This document shows, piece by piece, positions 7,693 through 16,010 of a DNA stretch of 64,000 bases. This DNA is from Limnohabitans sp. DM1 (GTDB lineage Bacteria > Pseudomonadota > Gammaproteobacteria > Burkholderiales > Burkholderiaceae_C): NCBI RefSeq assembly GCF_001269385.1, contig NZ_CXOO01000062.1:1-64000 (forward strand), in the 5' to 3' direction. Position numbers and translations under genes: made by a program. The notes below the pieces were generated by a model. It had not been told where the DNA came from. It ran no database searches and saw only the letters and a program-made list of their open reading frames with translations. How positions within the stretch are numbered: the stretch's first letter is position 1; each line of letters opens with the position of its first letter.

Positions 7693-8508
7693 TCACTGGT
7701 GCAGGCCCCGTTCATCGGGCTCGTCGGTGGAGGTGCTGATCATGCTGGTGGGCTGGCCTTTGGCCTTGCGCCAGACGTAAATCACGTAACCACTCAAACC
7801 GTAAGCCACAAACGAGCCGAACAACACGGTGGGGGGGTCGATGTTGACGGCCGCAATGCCCAAAGCCACCAGCACCAGCGTGGCAAACGGCACGCTCTTT
7901 TTCATGTGCATGTCCTTGAAACTGTAAAACGGCACATTGGTCACCATGGTCAGGCCCGCAAACAGGCACACGGCAAACATGCCCCAGGACACGGCTTTGG
8001 CGGGCACGGCATTTTCAAACATGATCCACACAAAACCCATGACCAAAGCCGCTGCCGCTGGCGAAGGCAGGCCCTGGAAATAACGCTTGTCCACCACGCC
8101 CGTGTTGACGTTGAAACGGGCCAGGCGCAGGGCCGCGCAAGCGCAGTAGACAAAAGCCGCAATCCAGCCCCAGCGTCCCAGCTCCTTCAGGGTCCAAACG
8201 TAGGCGATCAAGGCAGGCGCAGCGCCGAAAGACACCATGTCCGACAGCGAATCCATCTGCTCGCCAAAAGCACTTTGTGTATTGGTCATGCGGGCCACGC
8301 GGCCGTCCAGGCTGTCGAGCACCATAGCACTGAAGATGCCCACGGTGGCCAAGTCAAAACGGCCATTGATGGCCATGACGATGGCATAAAAACCCGCAAA
8401 CAATGCTGCCAAAGTGATCATATTGGGCAGCATGTAAATGCCCTTGGAGGGCTTGCGCACCGGCGCTGGGCCGTCTGCGTCTTCAGCGGTGTTGTTGGTT
8501 TTGCTCAT
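7693..8508 (-). CDS. pssA: CDP-diacylglycerol--serine O-phosphatidyltransferase (phosphatidylserine synthase)
   Basis: This 271-residue integral membrane enzyme makes phosphatidylserine, the precursor of phosphatidylethanolamine. The CDP-alcohol phosphatidyltransferase signature is complete: DSLDGRVARMTNTQSAFGEQ followed by MDSLSD. About seven hydrophobic segments follow from residue 27 on. It lies between the ilvC terminator and the leuA leader, on the same strand; the ilvBHC-pssA-leuA order recurs in Burkholderiales. No terminator is seen after it, so some read-through into leuA is possible. Confidence 0.94.
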   Translation of the reverse strand: MSKTNNTAEDADGPAPVRKPSKGIYMLPNMITLAALFAGFYAIVMAINGRFDLATVGIFSAMVLDSLDGRVARMTNTQSAFGEQMDSLSDMVSFGAAPALIAYVWTLKELGRWGWIAAFVYCACAALRLARFNVNTGVVDKRYFQGLPSPAAAALVMGFVWIMFENAVPAKAVSWGMFAVCLFAGLTMVTNVPFYSFKDMHMKKSVPFATLVLVALGIAAVNIDPPTVLFGSFVAYGLSGYVIYVWRKAKGQPTSMISTSTDEPDERGLHQ

Positions 8509-8580
8509 CGTCCATTCCTGTTGCGGTTTTTTGGATCCATCCCATGTCAGCCGAGTTTAAGGCAGACCCAGCGCCCAAGA

Positions 8581-8604
8581 AAAAGGCCACCTGAGTGGCC
8601 TTTT
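8581..8604 (-). terminator. Rho-independent terminator of the ilvBHC operon
   Basis: A perfect 10-bp stem AAAAGGCCAC / GTGGCCTTTT with loop CTGA lies about 22 bases past the ilvC stop. On the minus strand the stem runs into TTTTTCTT. Confidence 0.9.
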
Positions 8605-8626
8605 CCCATCTTGCCCAAGGGCCAGA

Positions 8627-9643
8627 TCAGTTGCGGGTCTTGTCAACCAGCTTGTTCTTGGCGATCCAAGGCATCATGGCGCGCAATTGTGCGCCCACGA
8701 CTTCAATGGAGTGCTCGGAAGTCAAGCGACGGCGAGCCGTCATGCTGGGGTAGTTGGTGCGACCTTCCAGGATAAACATCTTGGCGTATTCGCCAGTCTG
8801 GATGCGCTTCAAGGCGTTGCGCATGGCTTCGCGCGACTGCTCGTTGATGACCTCTGGACCTGTCACGTACTCGCCGTATTCAGCGTTGTTCGAGATCGAG
8901 TAGTTCATGTTGCCGATGCCGCCTTCGTAGATCAGGTCCACGATCAGCTTCAACTCGTGCAAGCACTCGAAGTAAGCCATCTCAGGGGCGTAACCGGCTT
9001 CCACCAAGGTCTCGTAGCCCATCTTGATCAGCTCAACAGCGCCACCGCACAGAACAGCTTGTTCGCCGAACAAGTCGGTCTCGGTCTCTTCCTTGAAGTT
9101 GGTCTCGATGATGCCGGCCTTGCCGCCACCGTTGGCCATGGCGTAGCTCAGGGCCAAAGCGCGGGCCTTGCCGCTCTTGTCCTGGTGAATCGCCACCAGG
9201 TGGGGCACGCCGCCGCCTTGGGTGTAGGTGTTGCGCACGGTGTGACCGGGGGCCTTGGGTGCGACCATCCACACGTCCAGGTCTTCGCGGGGAACGACCT
9301 GGTTGTAGTGCACGTTGAAGCCGTGGGCAAACGCCAAAGAAGCGCCAGCCTTGATGTTGGGGGCCACGTTGTTGTTGTACACGTCGGCGATTTGCTCGTC
9401 GGGCAACAAGATCATGACCACGTCAGCAGCCTTGACAGCGTCGTTGACTTCCATCACGGTCAAGCCGGCTTTGCCGACTTTGTCCCACGATGCGCCGCCT
9501 TTGCGCAAACCCACGACCACTTTGACGCCGCTGTCGTTCAGGTTCTGGGCGTGTGCGTGGCCTTGCGAGCCGTAACCAATGATGGCAACGGTCTTGCCCT
9601 TGATGACGCTCAGATCACAATCTTTGTCGTAAAAAACTTTCAC
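8627..9643 (-). CDS. ilvC: Ketol-acid reductoisomerase (class I, NADPH)
   Basis: The product is 338 residues, the canonical class I length, when started at GTG 9643, which follows AAGGAGAA at good spacing. The N-terminal MKVFYDKDCDLSVIKGK and Rossmann motif VAIIGYGSQGHAHAQNL are typical, as are ETETDLFGEQAVLCGG and KLIVDLIYEGG of the Mg-binding C-terminal domain. It isomerises and reduces acetolactate or acetohydroxybutyrate in valine and isoleucine synthesis. Last gene of ilvB-ilvH-ilvC, about 40 bases after ilvH. Confidence 0.97.
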   Translation of the reverse strand: MKVFYDKDCDLSVIKGKTVAIIGYGSQGHAHAQNLNDSGVKVVVGLRKGGASWDKVGKAGLTVMEVNDAVKAADVVMILLPDEQIADVYNNNVAPNIKAGASLAFAHGFNVHYNQVVPREDLDVWMVAPKAPGHTVRNTYTQGGGVPHLVAIHQDKSGKARALALSYAMANGGGKAGIIETNFKEETETDLFGEQAVLCGGAVELIKMGYETLVEAGYAPEMAYFECLHELKLIVDLIYEGGIGNMNYSISNNAEYGEYVTGPEVINEQSREAMRNALKRIQTGEYAKMFILEGRTNYPSMTARRRLTSEHSIEVVGAQLRAMMPWIAKNKLVDKTRN

Positions 9644-9682
9644 AGGGTTCTCCTTAGGAATAAACAGGTTCAATGAGTGGGT

Positions 9683-10174
9683 TTAGACGCGCAGGATGCG
9701 CTCGCCGCGCCCGATACCGCACGCACCCGTGCGCACGGTCTCCAAAATGGCGCTGCGGTCGATCGCCTCCAAAAAGGCGTCGTTCTTGGACTGGTCACCG
9801 GTGAGCTCAATGGTGTAGCTCTTGTCGGTGACGTCAATCACGCGGCCGCGAAAGATATCGGCCATGCGTTTCATTTCTTCGCGTTCCTTGCCCACAGCAC
9901 GCACTTTGACGAGCATCAGCTCGCGCTCGGTGTAAGCGCCTTCGGTCAGGTCCACGACCTTGACCACCTCAATCAGGCGGTTCAAGTGTTTGGTGATTTG
10001 CTCAATCACGTCGTCCGACCCCGTGGTCTGGATGGTCATGCGCGACAGGCTGGGGTCTTCGGTCGGGGCCACGGTCAAGGACTCGATGTTGTAGCCACGG
10101 GCCGAAAACAGGCCCACCACGCGGGACAAAGCACCCGCTTCGTTTTCAATCAGTACAGCAATGATGTGTTTCAT
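9683..10174 (-). CDS. ilvH: Acetolactate synthase small (regulatory) subunit
   Basis: The subunit of 163 residues begins MKHIIAVLIENEAGALSRVVGLFSARGYNIESLTV, the ACT domain that binds valine for feedback inhibition. The C-terminal ALS domain (from about residue 80, LMLVKVRAVGKEREE) activates the catalytic subunit. Its ATG lies two bases past the ilvB stop, implying translational coupling and 1:1 production. Confidence 0.96.
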   Translation of the reverse strand: MKHIIAVLIENEAGALSRVVGLFSARGYNIESLTVAPTEDPSLSRMTIQTTGSDDVIEQITKHLNRLIEVVKVVDLTEGAYTERELMLVKVRAVGKEREEMKRMADIFRGRVIDVTDKSYTIELTGDQSKNDAFLEAIDRSAILETVRTGACGIGRGERILRV

Positions 10175-10176
10175 GA

Positions 10177-11940
10177 TTACAGGTCCTCCACGCCCATGAG
10201 CATCTCGGTGATGCCCTTGCCAGCCTGCACCATCGGGAACACGTTTTCAGTCGGGTCCGTGCGAATGTCCAGGAAAACCGTGCGGTCCTTGAGTCTGCGG
10301 GCTTCGCGCAAGGCAGGCTCCACATCTTCTGGTTTTTCAACCAAGATGCCGACGTGTCCATAGGCTTCTGCCAACTTCACGAAGTTGGGCAATGCATCCA
10401 TGTAGCTGTGGCTGTAACGACCGGAGTAATCAATCTCCTGCCACTGACGCACCATGCCCAAATAACCGTTGTTCAGGGCAACCACTTTGATGGGCGTGTT
10501 GTACTGCAGGCAGGTCGAGAGTTCCTGAATGCACATCTGCACCGAGCCTTCACCCGTGACGCAGAACACTTCGCTGTCCGGCTTGGCCAACTTGATGCCC
10601 ATGGCGTAAGGAATGCCCACGCCCATGGTGCCCAAACCGCCCGAATTGATCCAGCGGCGTGGTTCGTTGAACTTGTAGTACTGAGCGGCCCACATCTGGT
10701 GCTGACCCACATCGGATGTGATGTACGCGTCGGCATCCTTGGTCATGTCCCACAAGGTCTCGATGACTTTTTGGGGCTTGATCACTTGGGTATTGCTGTT
10801 GTCGTACTTCATGCAATCGCGTTTGCGCCAGCCTTCAACCGTTTCCCACCACTGGGCCAAGGCCTGTGGATCGGGCTTTTGGCCAGACTCGCGGATCATG
10901 CCCATGAGTTCGGTCAGCACGTCTTTCACGTCGCCCACAATTGGCACGTCGACTTTGACGCGCTTGGAGATGCTGGACGGATCGATGTCGATGTGGATGA
11001 TCTTACGGTCCACCGAAGCGAAGTGCTTGGGGTTGCCGATAACCCGGTCGTCAAACCGCGCGCCCACGGCCAACAACACATCGCAGTTTTGCATGGCGTT
11101 GTTGGCTTCGAGCGTGCCGTGCATGCCCAGCATGCCCAGGAAACGGCGGTCGGTGGCCGGGAAAGCGCCCAAGCCCATCAAAGTGTTGGTGACCGGTACG
11201 TTGAGCATGTCCACCAGGGCGCGCAGCTCTGCGCTGGCATTGCTCAGCAAAACGCCACCGCCTGTGTAGATGTATGGGCGCTTGGCCGACATCAACAACT
11301 GCAAAGCCTTGCGGATCTGACCGCCGTGACCCTTGCGCACCGGGTTGTAAGAACGCATCTCCACCGACTCGGGGTAGCCGGTGAAAAGCGTCTTGTTGAA
11401 AGACACATCCTTAGGAACATCCACCACCACAGGGCCAGGACGGCCGCTGCGGGCAATGTGGAAGGCTTTTTTCATGACCTCGGCCATGTCCTTGGCGTCT
11501 TTGACCAGGAAGTTGTGCTTCACGATCGGGCGGGTGATGCCCACGGTGTCGCATTCCTGGAAAGCATCGAGGCCAATGGCCGCAGTAGGCACTTGGCCAC
11601 TGATGATGACCATGGGAATGCTGTCCATGTAAGCGGTGGCGATGCCGGTCACGGCATTGGTCAGACCGGGGCCCGAAGTGACCAGCGCCACACCCACCTC
11701 GCCCGTGGCACGGGCGAAGCCGTCAGCCGCGTGCACGGCTGCTTGCTCGTGACGCACCAGGACATGCTGAATGGTGTCTTGCTTATAGAAAGCGTCGTAA
11801 ATGTGAAGCACGGCACCACCAGGGTAACCCCAGACGTACTGCACGTTTTCAGCTTGGAGCGCTTTGACGAGGATTTCTGCACCGCGCAATTCTTGAGCGC
11901 CCACAGGAGTATTGGCTGCATCAGCCTTGTTCATTTCCAT
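10177..11940 (-). CDS. ilvB: Acetolactate synthase large (catalytic) subunit
   Basis: The enzyme of 587 residues is thiamine-diphosphate dependent and forms acetolactate or acetohydroxybutyrate. Blocks seen are VWGYPGGAVLHIYDAF, VRHEQAAVHAADGFARATG with the catalytic Glu, GLTNAVTGIATAYMDSIPM, GVGARFDDRVIG (as AVGARFDDRVIG) and the cofactor-binding GEGSVQMCIQELSTCLQYN with NNGYLGMVRQWQ. ATG 11940 is six bases from AAAGG; a TTG at 11946 and an ATG at 11934 are alternatives. A 300-base upstream leader suggests regulated expression. The name ilvI is also used for this paralogue. Confidence 0.96.
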   Translation of the reverse strand: MEMNKADAANTPVGAQELRGAEILVKALQAENVQYVWGYPGGAVLHIYDAFYKQDTIQHVLVRHEQAAVHAADGFARATGEVGVALVTSGPGLTNAVTGIATAYMDSIPMVIISGQVPTAAIGLDAFQECDTVGITRPIVKHNFLVKDAKDMAEVMKKAFHIARSGRPGPVVVDVPKDVSFNKTLFTGYPESVEMRSYNPVRKGHGGQIRKALQLLMSAKRPYIYTGGGVLLSNASAELRALVDMLNVPVTNTLMGLGAFPATDRRFLGMLGMHGTLEANNAMQNCDVLLAVGARFDDRVIGNPKHFASVDRKIIHIDIDPSSISKRVKVDVPIVGDVKDVLTELMGMIRESGQKPDPQALAQWWETVEGWRKRDCMKYDNSNTQVIKPQKVIETLWDMTKDADAYITSDVGQHQMWAAQYYKFNEPRRWINSGGLGTMGVGIPYAMGIKLAKPDSEVFCVTGEGSVQMCIQELSTCLQYNTPIKVVALNNGYLGMVRQWQEIDYSGRYSHSYMDALPNFVKLAEAYGHVGILVEKPEDVEPALREARRLKDRTVFLDIRTDPTENVFPMVQAGKGITEMLMGVEDL

Positions 11941-11961
11941 ATTCAACCTTTGTGAATTTCT

Positions 11962-12127
11962 CTAACGAAAAACCTTGGGTGCCCCTGGGCTCGACTCTTG
12001 TGAAGTGGCTTTGGGACTTAAGACCACAGACATGGGCACCAAACTGTAAAAGTGCCGGACGGTGATCCGTTTGCTTTTTTTCAATTGCAATCCCACATTA
12101 TCGCACTTGTCTTTCGTCATTTTTCAA
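11962..12127 (-). promoter_or_regulatory. Structured leader and probable promoter of the ilvBHC operon
   Basis: On the minus strand TTGAAA (12122-12127) and GATAAT (12097-12102, preceded by TGC) form a plausible promoter, though the 19-base spacer is long. Downstream, GGTGCCC (12034-12040) is complementary to GGGCACC (11979-11985), extendable by two pairs around a bulge; the second arm is followed by CCAAGGTTTTT, so the pair could act as a terminator. Between the arms lies a short frame from ATG 12033 (23 codons, starting MSVVLSPKATSQ) with Val-Val-Leu near its start but no clear ribosome binding site. A cis-regulatory leader is inferred; leader peptide control is only one possibility. Confidence 0.45.
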
Positions 12128-12252
12128 GCTGGTGGAGACAAACCATGGGCAATGCCATAATTCAAGGTCTGTGATCAGGGATTACCCCGAAGTTCCTGGC
12201 ATTTTTTGTATACATAGAAAAAGCACCGCTGGCGCGACTGCTCCAAACCAAG

Positions 12253-12819
12253 TTGGCATCCGACTCTGAACTCTCAGATTTTCTAAAAAACGTGGAAAAA
12301 AAGGCGTTCAAGCGCGCCCTTTACCATGTTCGGGACGAAGATGCTGCCTTGGATATCTTGCAAGACAGCATGATCAAGCTGTGCAGCAGTTATGGGGACA
12401 AGCCTATTTCAGAACTGCCGATGTTGTTTCAGAGAATTTTGTCCAACACCGTGTTGGATTGGTTCCGACGACAAAAAACCCGCAAAGCCATATTCAGCAA
12501 CCTCAGTGAATTTGGCTCGGATGATGCGGATGGCAACTTTGATCTTTTGGAGGTCACTTCCAACGCAACGGAACACGGCTTAGCCGAGAGCGCCGAAGAT
12601 TGGATTGGCAGATTTCAGACCCTTGAACACATCGAAACAGCCATCATGAGCCTACCTGCACGTCAACGGGAAGCCTTCCTGCTGCGTTATTGGGAGGAGA
12701 TGGACCTTGCTGAAACAGCCGCCATGATGGGCTGCTCTGAAGGCAGTGTCAAAACCCATTGTTCTCGCGCCATTCACGCATTGAGTAAAACCTTGGCAAC
12801 CCAAGGCATCCGACCATGA
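12253..12819 (+). CDS. ECF-like RNA polymerase sigma factor
   Basis: The product of 188 residues has region 2 (DEDAALDILQDSMIKLCSSYG and LFQRILSNTVLDWFRRQKTRKAIFSN) and a C-terminal region 4 helix-turn-helix (IMSLPARQREAFLLRYWEEMDLAETAAMMGCSEGSVKTHCSRAIHAL). No ATG precedes the conserved N-terminus; TTG at 12253 (MASDSELSDFLKNVEKKAFK) is the only usual start in the frame after the upstream stop. It heads a four-gene operon with ATGA overlaps. Immediately downstream is a single-pass membrane protein that may be its anti-sigma factor (inference from order and topology). Confidence 0.87.
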   Translation: MASDSELSDFLKNVEKKAFKRALYHVRDEDAALDILQDSMIKLCSSYGDKPISELPMLFQRILSNTVLDWFRRQKTRKAIFSNLSEFGSDDADGNFDLLEVTSNATEHGLAESAEDWIGRFQTLEHIETAIMSLPARQREAFLLRYWEEMDLAETAAMMGCSEGSVKTHCSRAIHALSKTLATQGIRP

Positions 12820-13262
12820 AAACCCAAAATACATTGAACGAACTGGAACTGGACATTTTGGGCCGACATTTCTCTGCCCAACTGACGCTGGCCACACCCG
12901 GACTCCCCCATGAAATCAGCGAGCGCTTGCGGGTGGCACGTTTAAGCGCCCTGGCGCAACGCAAACCCCAGCTCCAAACACGACTGATCAAAGCCCAGCA
13001 AATCAACAGCAACAGCACTTTGACGGCGTCGCCTGACGAAGGACTTAACCTCTGGAGCATTCTGGCCTCGGCCCTGCCCTTGCTGGCTTTACTGCTCGGA
13101 TTGATGGCCATTCAATGGATACAACAAGACAATCTCACTTCTGAAATTGCAGCCATCGACTCAGCGCTTCTCACTGATGATCTTCCACCGGACGCCTATA
13201 CGGACACAGGTTTTATTCAATTCCTCAAACAAGGGCTCCACTCCGGCGCCTCACATGATTGA
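12816..13262 (+). CDS. DUF3619 protein, single-pass membrane protein, candidate anti-sigma factor
   Basis: The 148-residue protein overlaps the sigma factor stop by ATGA. It has a soluble N-terminal half of about 75 residues, one transmembrane helix (about residues 74-98, LWSILASALPLLALLLGLMA then IQWI) and a C-terminal segment of about 45 residues predicted to be periplasmic by charge. That is the topology of an anti-sigma factor, but no HxxxCxxC zinc motif is present and the family has no known function that I recall. The anti-sigma role rests on position and topology only. Confidence 0.8.
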   Translation: MKTQNTLNELELDILGRHFSAQLTLATPGLPHEISERLRVARLSALAQRKPQLQTRLIKAQQINSNSTLTASPDEGLNLWSILASALPLLALLLGLMAIQWIQQDNLTSEIAAIDSALLTDDLPPDAYTDTGFIQFLKQGLHSGASHD

Positions 13263-13971
13263 GATGCACAACTGTTTTGTCCATACCTTTGGCTCTCTTT
13301 GTCGCTTGGGCAGTGCTTTGTGTCTTGTGGCCAGCATGGCCGCAGCCACGGCACAAACTTATCCAGCACCCCAAAAGCTAGGCATCAACAGCACCCCAAA
13401 CGGAGCTCAAACACCCTCCGCCAGCTGGCAGCAATTAACACCGCGACAAAAACAAGCACTGGCTCCTTTGGGGGTGCAATGGGGCACCCTGACCGCCCAA
13501 CAACAGAGTAAATGGCTGACGATCTCCCACAATTTTTTCCAACTGTCGGCGGCCGAACAATCCACCATGCACGCCAGAATGGCTGACTGGGTGGCACTGA
13601 GTCCAGAGCAGCGCAATGTGGCCCGTTTTAACTTCAACAGCTTGCAAAACCTTCCAAAAGAAGACAAAAAAGCCAAATGGGAAGCCTATCAGGCACTGTC
13701 TGCTGACGAAAAACGTCAACTCTCAACCGCATCTACTTCGCCAGGAAAAAGTGCGGCCCGCACGGCCAAACCTCCCGAGCCACATCGCGTGGTGCAAACC
13801 CGCGTCACGCCCCTGGACTCGTCCCGAGCTGCGACTTCCACCAGCATTGATCGAAAAACACTTTTACCCCTGCCGCCAGCGTTGACGATACCCCCTCAGG
13901 CGCCAACGCCCTCCTCTTCCGAGACGCCTTTGGACAGCGTGCGCCCTCACACAGAAACATCGCCTTCATGA
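13255..13971 (+). CDS. DUF3106 periplasmic protein
   Basis: The 238-residue protein starts at ATG 13255, overlapping the DUF3619 stop. A signal peptide is evident (LGSALCLVASMAAATAQ). The mature part carries a repeated helical pattern: WQQLTPRQKQALAPLGVQW, LTAQQQSKWLTIS, LSAAEQSTMHARMADWVAL, SPEQRNVARFNF and LSADEKRQL. The recurring L(T/S)xxQ/E spacing is reminiscent of the LTxxQ repeats of CpxP and Spy, which are envelope stress proteins; that comparison is my inference. The C-terminal 80 residues are Pro/Ser/Thr-rich and low in complexity. Confidence 0.8.
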   Translation: MIEMHNCFVHTFGSLCRLGSALCLVASMAAATAQTYPAPQKLGINSTPNGAQTPSASWQQLTPRQKQALAPLGVQWGTLTAQQQSKWLTISHNFFQLSAAEQSTMHARMADWVALSPEQRNVARFNFNSLQNLPKEDKKAKWEAYQALSADEKRQLSTASTSPGKSAARTAKPPEPHRVVQTRVTPLDSSRAATSTSIDRKTLLPLPPALTIPPQAPTPSSSETPLDSVRPHTETSPS

Positions 13972-14510
13972 CGCCCAACGCCACTGACGCCTTATCACCC
14001 ATCTGTCCTTTTATCGCGCCTTCATTGTCCCGCCGCATGGCTTGTTGGCTGTATGAGGGCATGTTGCTGTTTGGTGTTCTCGTCTCCTCGGGCCTGGTGT
14101 ATTTTGTGGCCGCTTATTGGCTGACAGGACTGGCGCCCGGTGACATGAACCTTCATCCCCAATTCAAGTCTGGCTTTCAGGCCAGCAGCTTTTTGGTGCT
14201 GGCCTTGTATTTCATCTGGATGTGGCGACGTGGGCAGACCCTGGCCATGAAAACCTGGCGGATTCAAATCGTGGACAAAGCCGGTCGAAAAATCAGCCGT
14301 AAAACCGCATTCAAACGCTACCTGGCCAGTTGGCTTTGGTTTATCCCCCCTCTTGCTGTTTCTTATGCGCTGGGTTTTTCCGTGATTGAGCTGATGGTCT
14401 TGACGCTCGGCTGGGTGGCCATTTGGTGCGTACTCAGCCGCTTTCACCCCCAAGGTCAGTTTTGGCACGACGTTTTCGCGGGCACGCGCCTGATCACCGC
14501 TGCACCTTGA
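13968..14510 (+). CDS. RDD family membrane protein
   Basis: The product of 180 residues starts at ATG 13968, overlapping the DUF3106 stop by ATGA. RDD-family features are the early ...SLSRRMACWLYEGMLLFGVLV helix, a second hydrophobic helix (ASSFLVLALYFIWMWRRGQTLAMKTWRIQIVD, with the typical GQTLAMKTWRI) and a third near residues 125-155. RDD proteins are uncharacterised membrane proteins sometimes linked to transport. Fourth gene of the sigma factor operon. Confidence 0.86.
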   Translation: MTPNATDALSPICPFIAPSLSRRMACWLYEGMLLFGVLVSSGLVYFVAAYWLTGLAPGDMNLHPQFKSGFQASSFLVLALYFIWMWRRGQTLAMKTWRIQIVDKAGRKISRKTAFKRYLASWLWFIPPLAVSYALGFSVIELMVLTLGWVAIWCVLSRFHPQGQFWHDVFAGTRLITAAP

Positions 14511-14532
14511 CCCGCTTTTTATTGCCACCGAT

Positions 14533-14937
14533 ATGCAAGAGTCCACATCGCCATCGACCAACGTCGTCAACCCGCAAAAAGCGCGCAAAGGCATGACTCG
14601 CATCCTGCATGCCGGTGGTTACTCCATCCAGGGCCTGCGTGCAGGCTGGGAAGAAACCGCTTTTCGCCAAGAAGCCATCATGGCCATGGGGCTGGTGCCC
14701 TTGGCTTTTTGGCTGGGGCAAAACTGGGTAGAAAGGGCCTTGCTGGCCGGTACGGTCATGCTGGTCCTGATCGTCGAGTTGCTCAACACCAGCGTCGAAT
14801 CGGCCATCGACCGCATCGGCCCGGAATGGCACGACCTGTCCAAACGTGCCAAAGACATGGGCAGTGCTGCGGTGCTGCTCAGCTTGCTGATGTGCGCTGG
14901 CGTTTGGATGGCTGCGCTTTGGCAGCGCTTGTCATGA
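14533..14937 (+). CDS. dgkA: Diacylglycerol kinase (prokaryotic, integral membrane)
   Basis: The kinase of 134 residues phosphorylates diacylglycerol to phosphatidate, recycling lipid from membrane-derived oligosaccharide or LPS modification. Seen are GLRAGWEETAFRQEAIMAMGLVPLAF and the catalytic/metal motif VELLNTSVESAIDRIGPEWHDLSKRAKDMGSAAV, with three transmembrane helices. Length is near the usual 120-130. Its stop overlaps the next start. Confidence 0.94.
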   Translation: MQESTSPSTNVVNPQKARKGMTRILHAGGYSIQGLRAGWEETAFRQEAIMAMGLVPLAFWLGQNWVERALLAGTVMLVLIVELLNTSVESAIDRIGPEWHDLSKRAKDMGSAAVLLSLLMCAGVWMAALWQRLS

Positions 14938-15542
14938 CCGGGAACTACACCCGGGGCACATCGCCGGCCTTTTCGGTCTGCGTTTACTGCGGCTCCAAAC
15001 CCGGCAACTCGCCTGAATTTGCCCAAATCGCCGTCCAAGTGGGCACCTGGATTGGCCAGCATGACGGCCAACTGGTCTATGGCGGCGGCCGCAATGGCCT
15101 GATGGGCCTGGTCGCCGAAGCCACCCTCGCCGCAGGCGGCACCGTGGTAGGCATCATCCCTACGGCCCTGGTCGAAAAGGAATGGGCGCACCACGGCTGC
15201 ACCGAACTGCATGTTGTGGACACCATGCACGAGCGCAAACGACTCATGGCCGAGAAAGCCGATGCCTTCTTGGCGCTGCCCGGTGGCATCGGCACGTTTG
15301 AAGAGCTGTTTGAAGTCTGGACCTGGCGCCAGCTGGGTTACCACGACAAACCCGTGGGCATCCTCAACAGCAACGGTTACTACGACGGTTTGATGGCTTT
15401 CATTGGCCAAGTGGTCGAGCAAGGCTTCATGGGGCATTGGCAGACCGAGCTGGTGTCCGTGGGCACCGAGGCCGGACTGCTGCTGCAAAGTTTGGTGCAA
15501 AAAGCGGGCTTTTCTCCACGGGCAAAAGTCGAATTGCTCTGA
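14934..15542 (+). CDS. LOG-family nucleotide 5'-monophosphate phosphoribohydrolase (TIGR00730)
   Basis: The product of 202 residues starts at ATG 14934 (MTGNYTRGTSPAFSVCVYCGS), overlapping dgkA by ATGA. The LONELY GUY signatures are complete: LVYGGGRNGLMGLVAEA and LALPGGIGTFEELFEVWTWRQLG, with E-R-K residues in MHERKRLMAEKADAF. Family members release the base from cytokinin or purine nucleoside monophosphates; many were once misannotated as lysine decarboxylases. Confidence 0.92.
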   Translation: MTGNYTRGTSPAFSVCVYCGSKPGNSPEFAQIAVQVGTWIGQHDGQLVYGGGRNGLMGLVAEATLAAGGTVVGIIPTALVEKEWAHHGCTELHVVDTMHERKRLMAEKADAFLALPGGIGTFEELFEVWTWRQLGYHDKPVGILNSNGYYDGLMAFIGQVVEQGFMGHWQTELVSVGTEAGLLLQSLVQKAGFSPRAKVELL

Positions 15543-15636
15543 TCGACTTTGAGGGCCAGACAGCAGTCAGCGCACCCTTCTTTACATCCTCATAGATTTC
15601 CGTGTGGCCATTCAAGGCCATGCACTTACCGTCTGA

Positions 15637-15975
15637 TCAGATGGCCGTTTCGTCCTGCTCGCCCGTGCGGATGCGCACCACGCGCTCTACCGAAGTCACA
15701 AAAATCTTGCCGTCGCCGATCTTGCCGGTGCGGGCGGCTTTGACGATGGCGTCCACACAGCTGTCCACGTCTTCGTCCTTGACGACCACCTCGACCTTCA
15801 CCTTGGGCAAAAAGTCGACCACATACTCGGCACCGCGGTAAAGCTCAGTATGGCCTTTTTGACGGCCAAAACCCTTGACTTCGGTCACCGTCAGCCCCGT
15901 CACGCCGCATTCGGCCAGTGCTTCACGCACTTCTTCCAGTTTGAAGGGTTTGATGACGGCGGTGATCTGTTTCAT
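15637..15975 (-). CDS. glnB: Nitrogen regulatory protein P-II
   Basis: The trimeric signal protein of 112 residues senses 2-oxoglutarate, ATP/ADP and glutamine state. MKQITAVIKPFKLEEVREAL is the standard N-terminus, Tyr51 in GHTELYRGAEY is the uridylylation site in the T-loop, and KIGDGKIFVTSVERVVRIRTGE is the C-terminal signature. The ATG follows GAGGA. It lies 35 bases after nadE, not beside amtB, which favours glnB over glnK. P-II of Azospirillum is known to bind and regulate the glutamine-dependent NAD synthetase, so the pairing has functional sense. Confidence 0.93.
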   Translation of the reverse strand: MKQITAVIKPFKLEEVREALAECGVTGLTVTEVKGFGRQKGHTELYRGAEYVVDFLPKVKVEVVVKDEDVDSCVDAIVKAARTGKIGDGKIFVTSVERVVRIRTGEQDETAI

Positions 15976-16010
15976 GAAAAAAATCCTCAAAAAATGGAAA
16001 GCACCCGAAT

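Noticed and set aside
10354..11955. A 533-codon open frame on the + strand opposite ilvB (similar long antisense frames lie opposite leuA, ilvC and the RND permease).
   Set aside because: Composition is His/Val/Gln-rich with no motifs, as expected from the complement of a high-GC gene with strong third-position bias. The opposite strands hold well-recognised enzymes.
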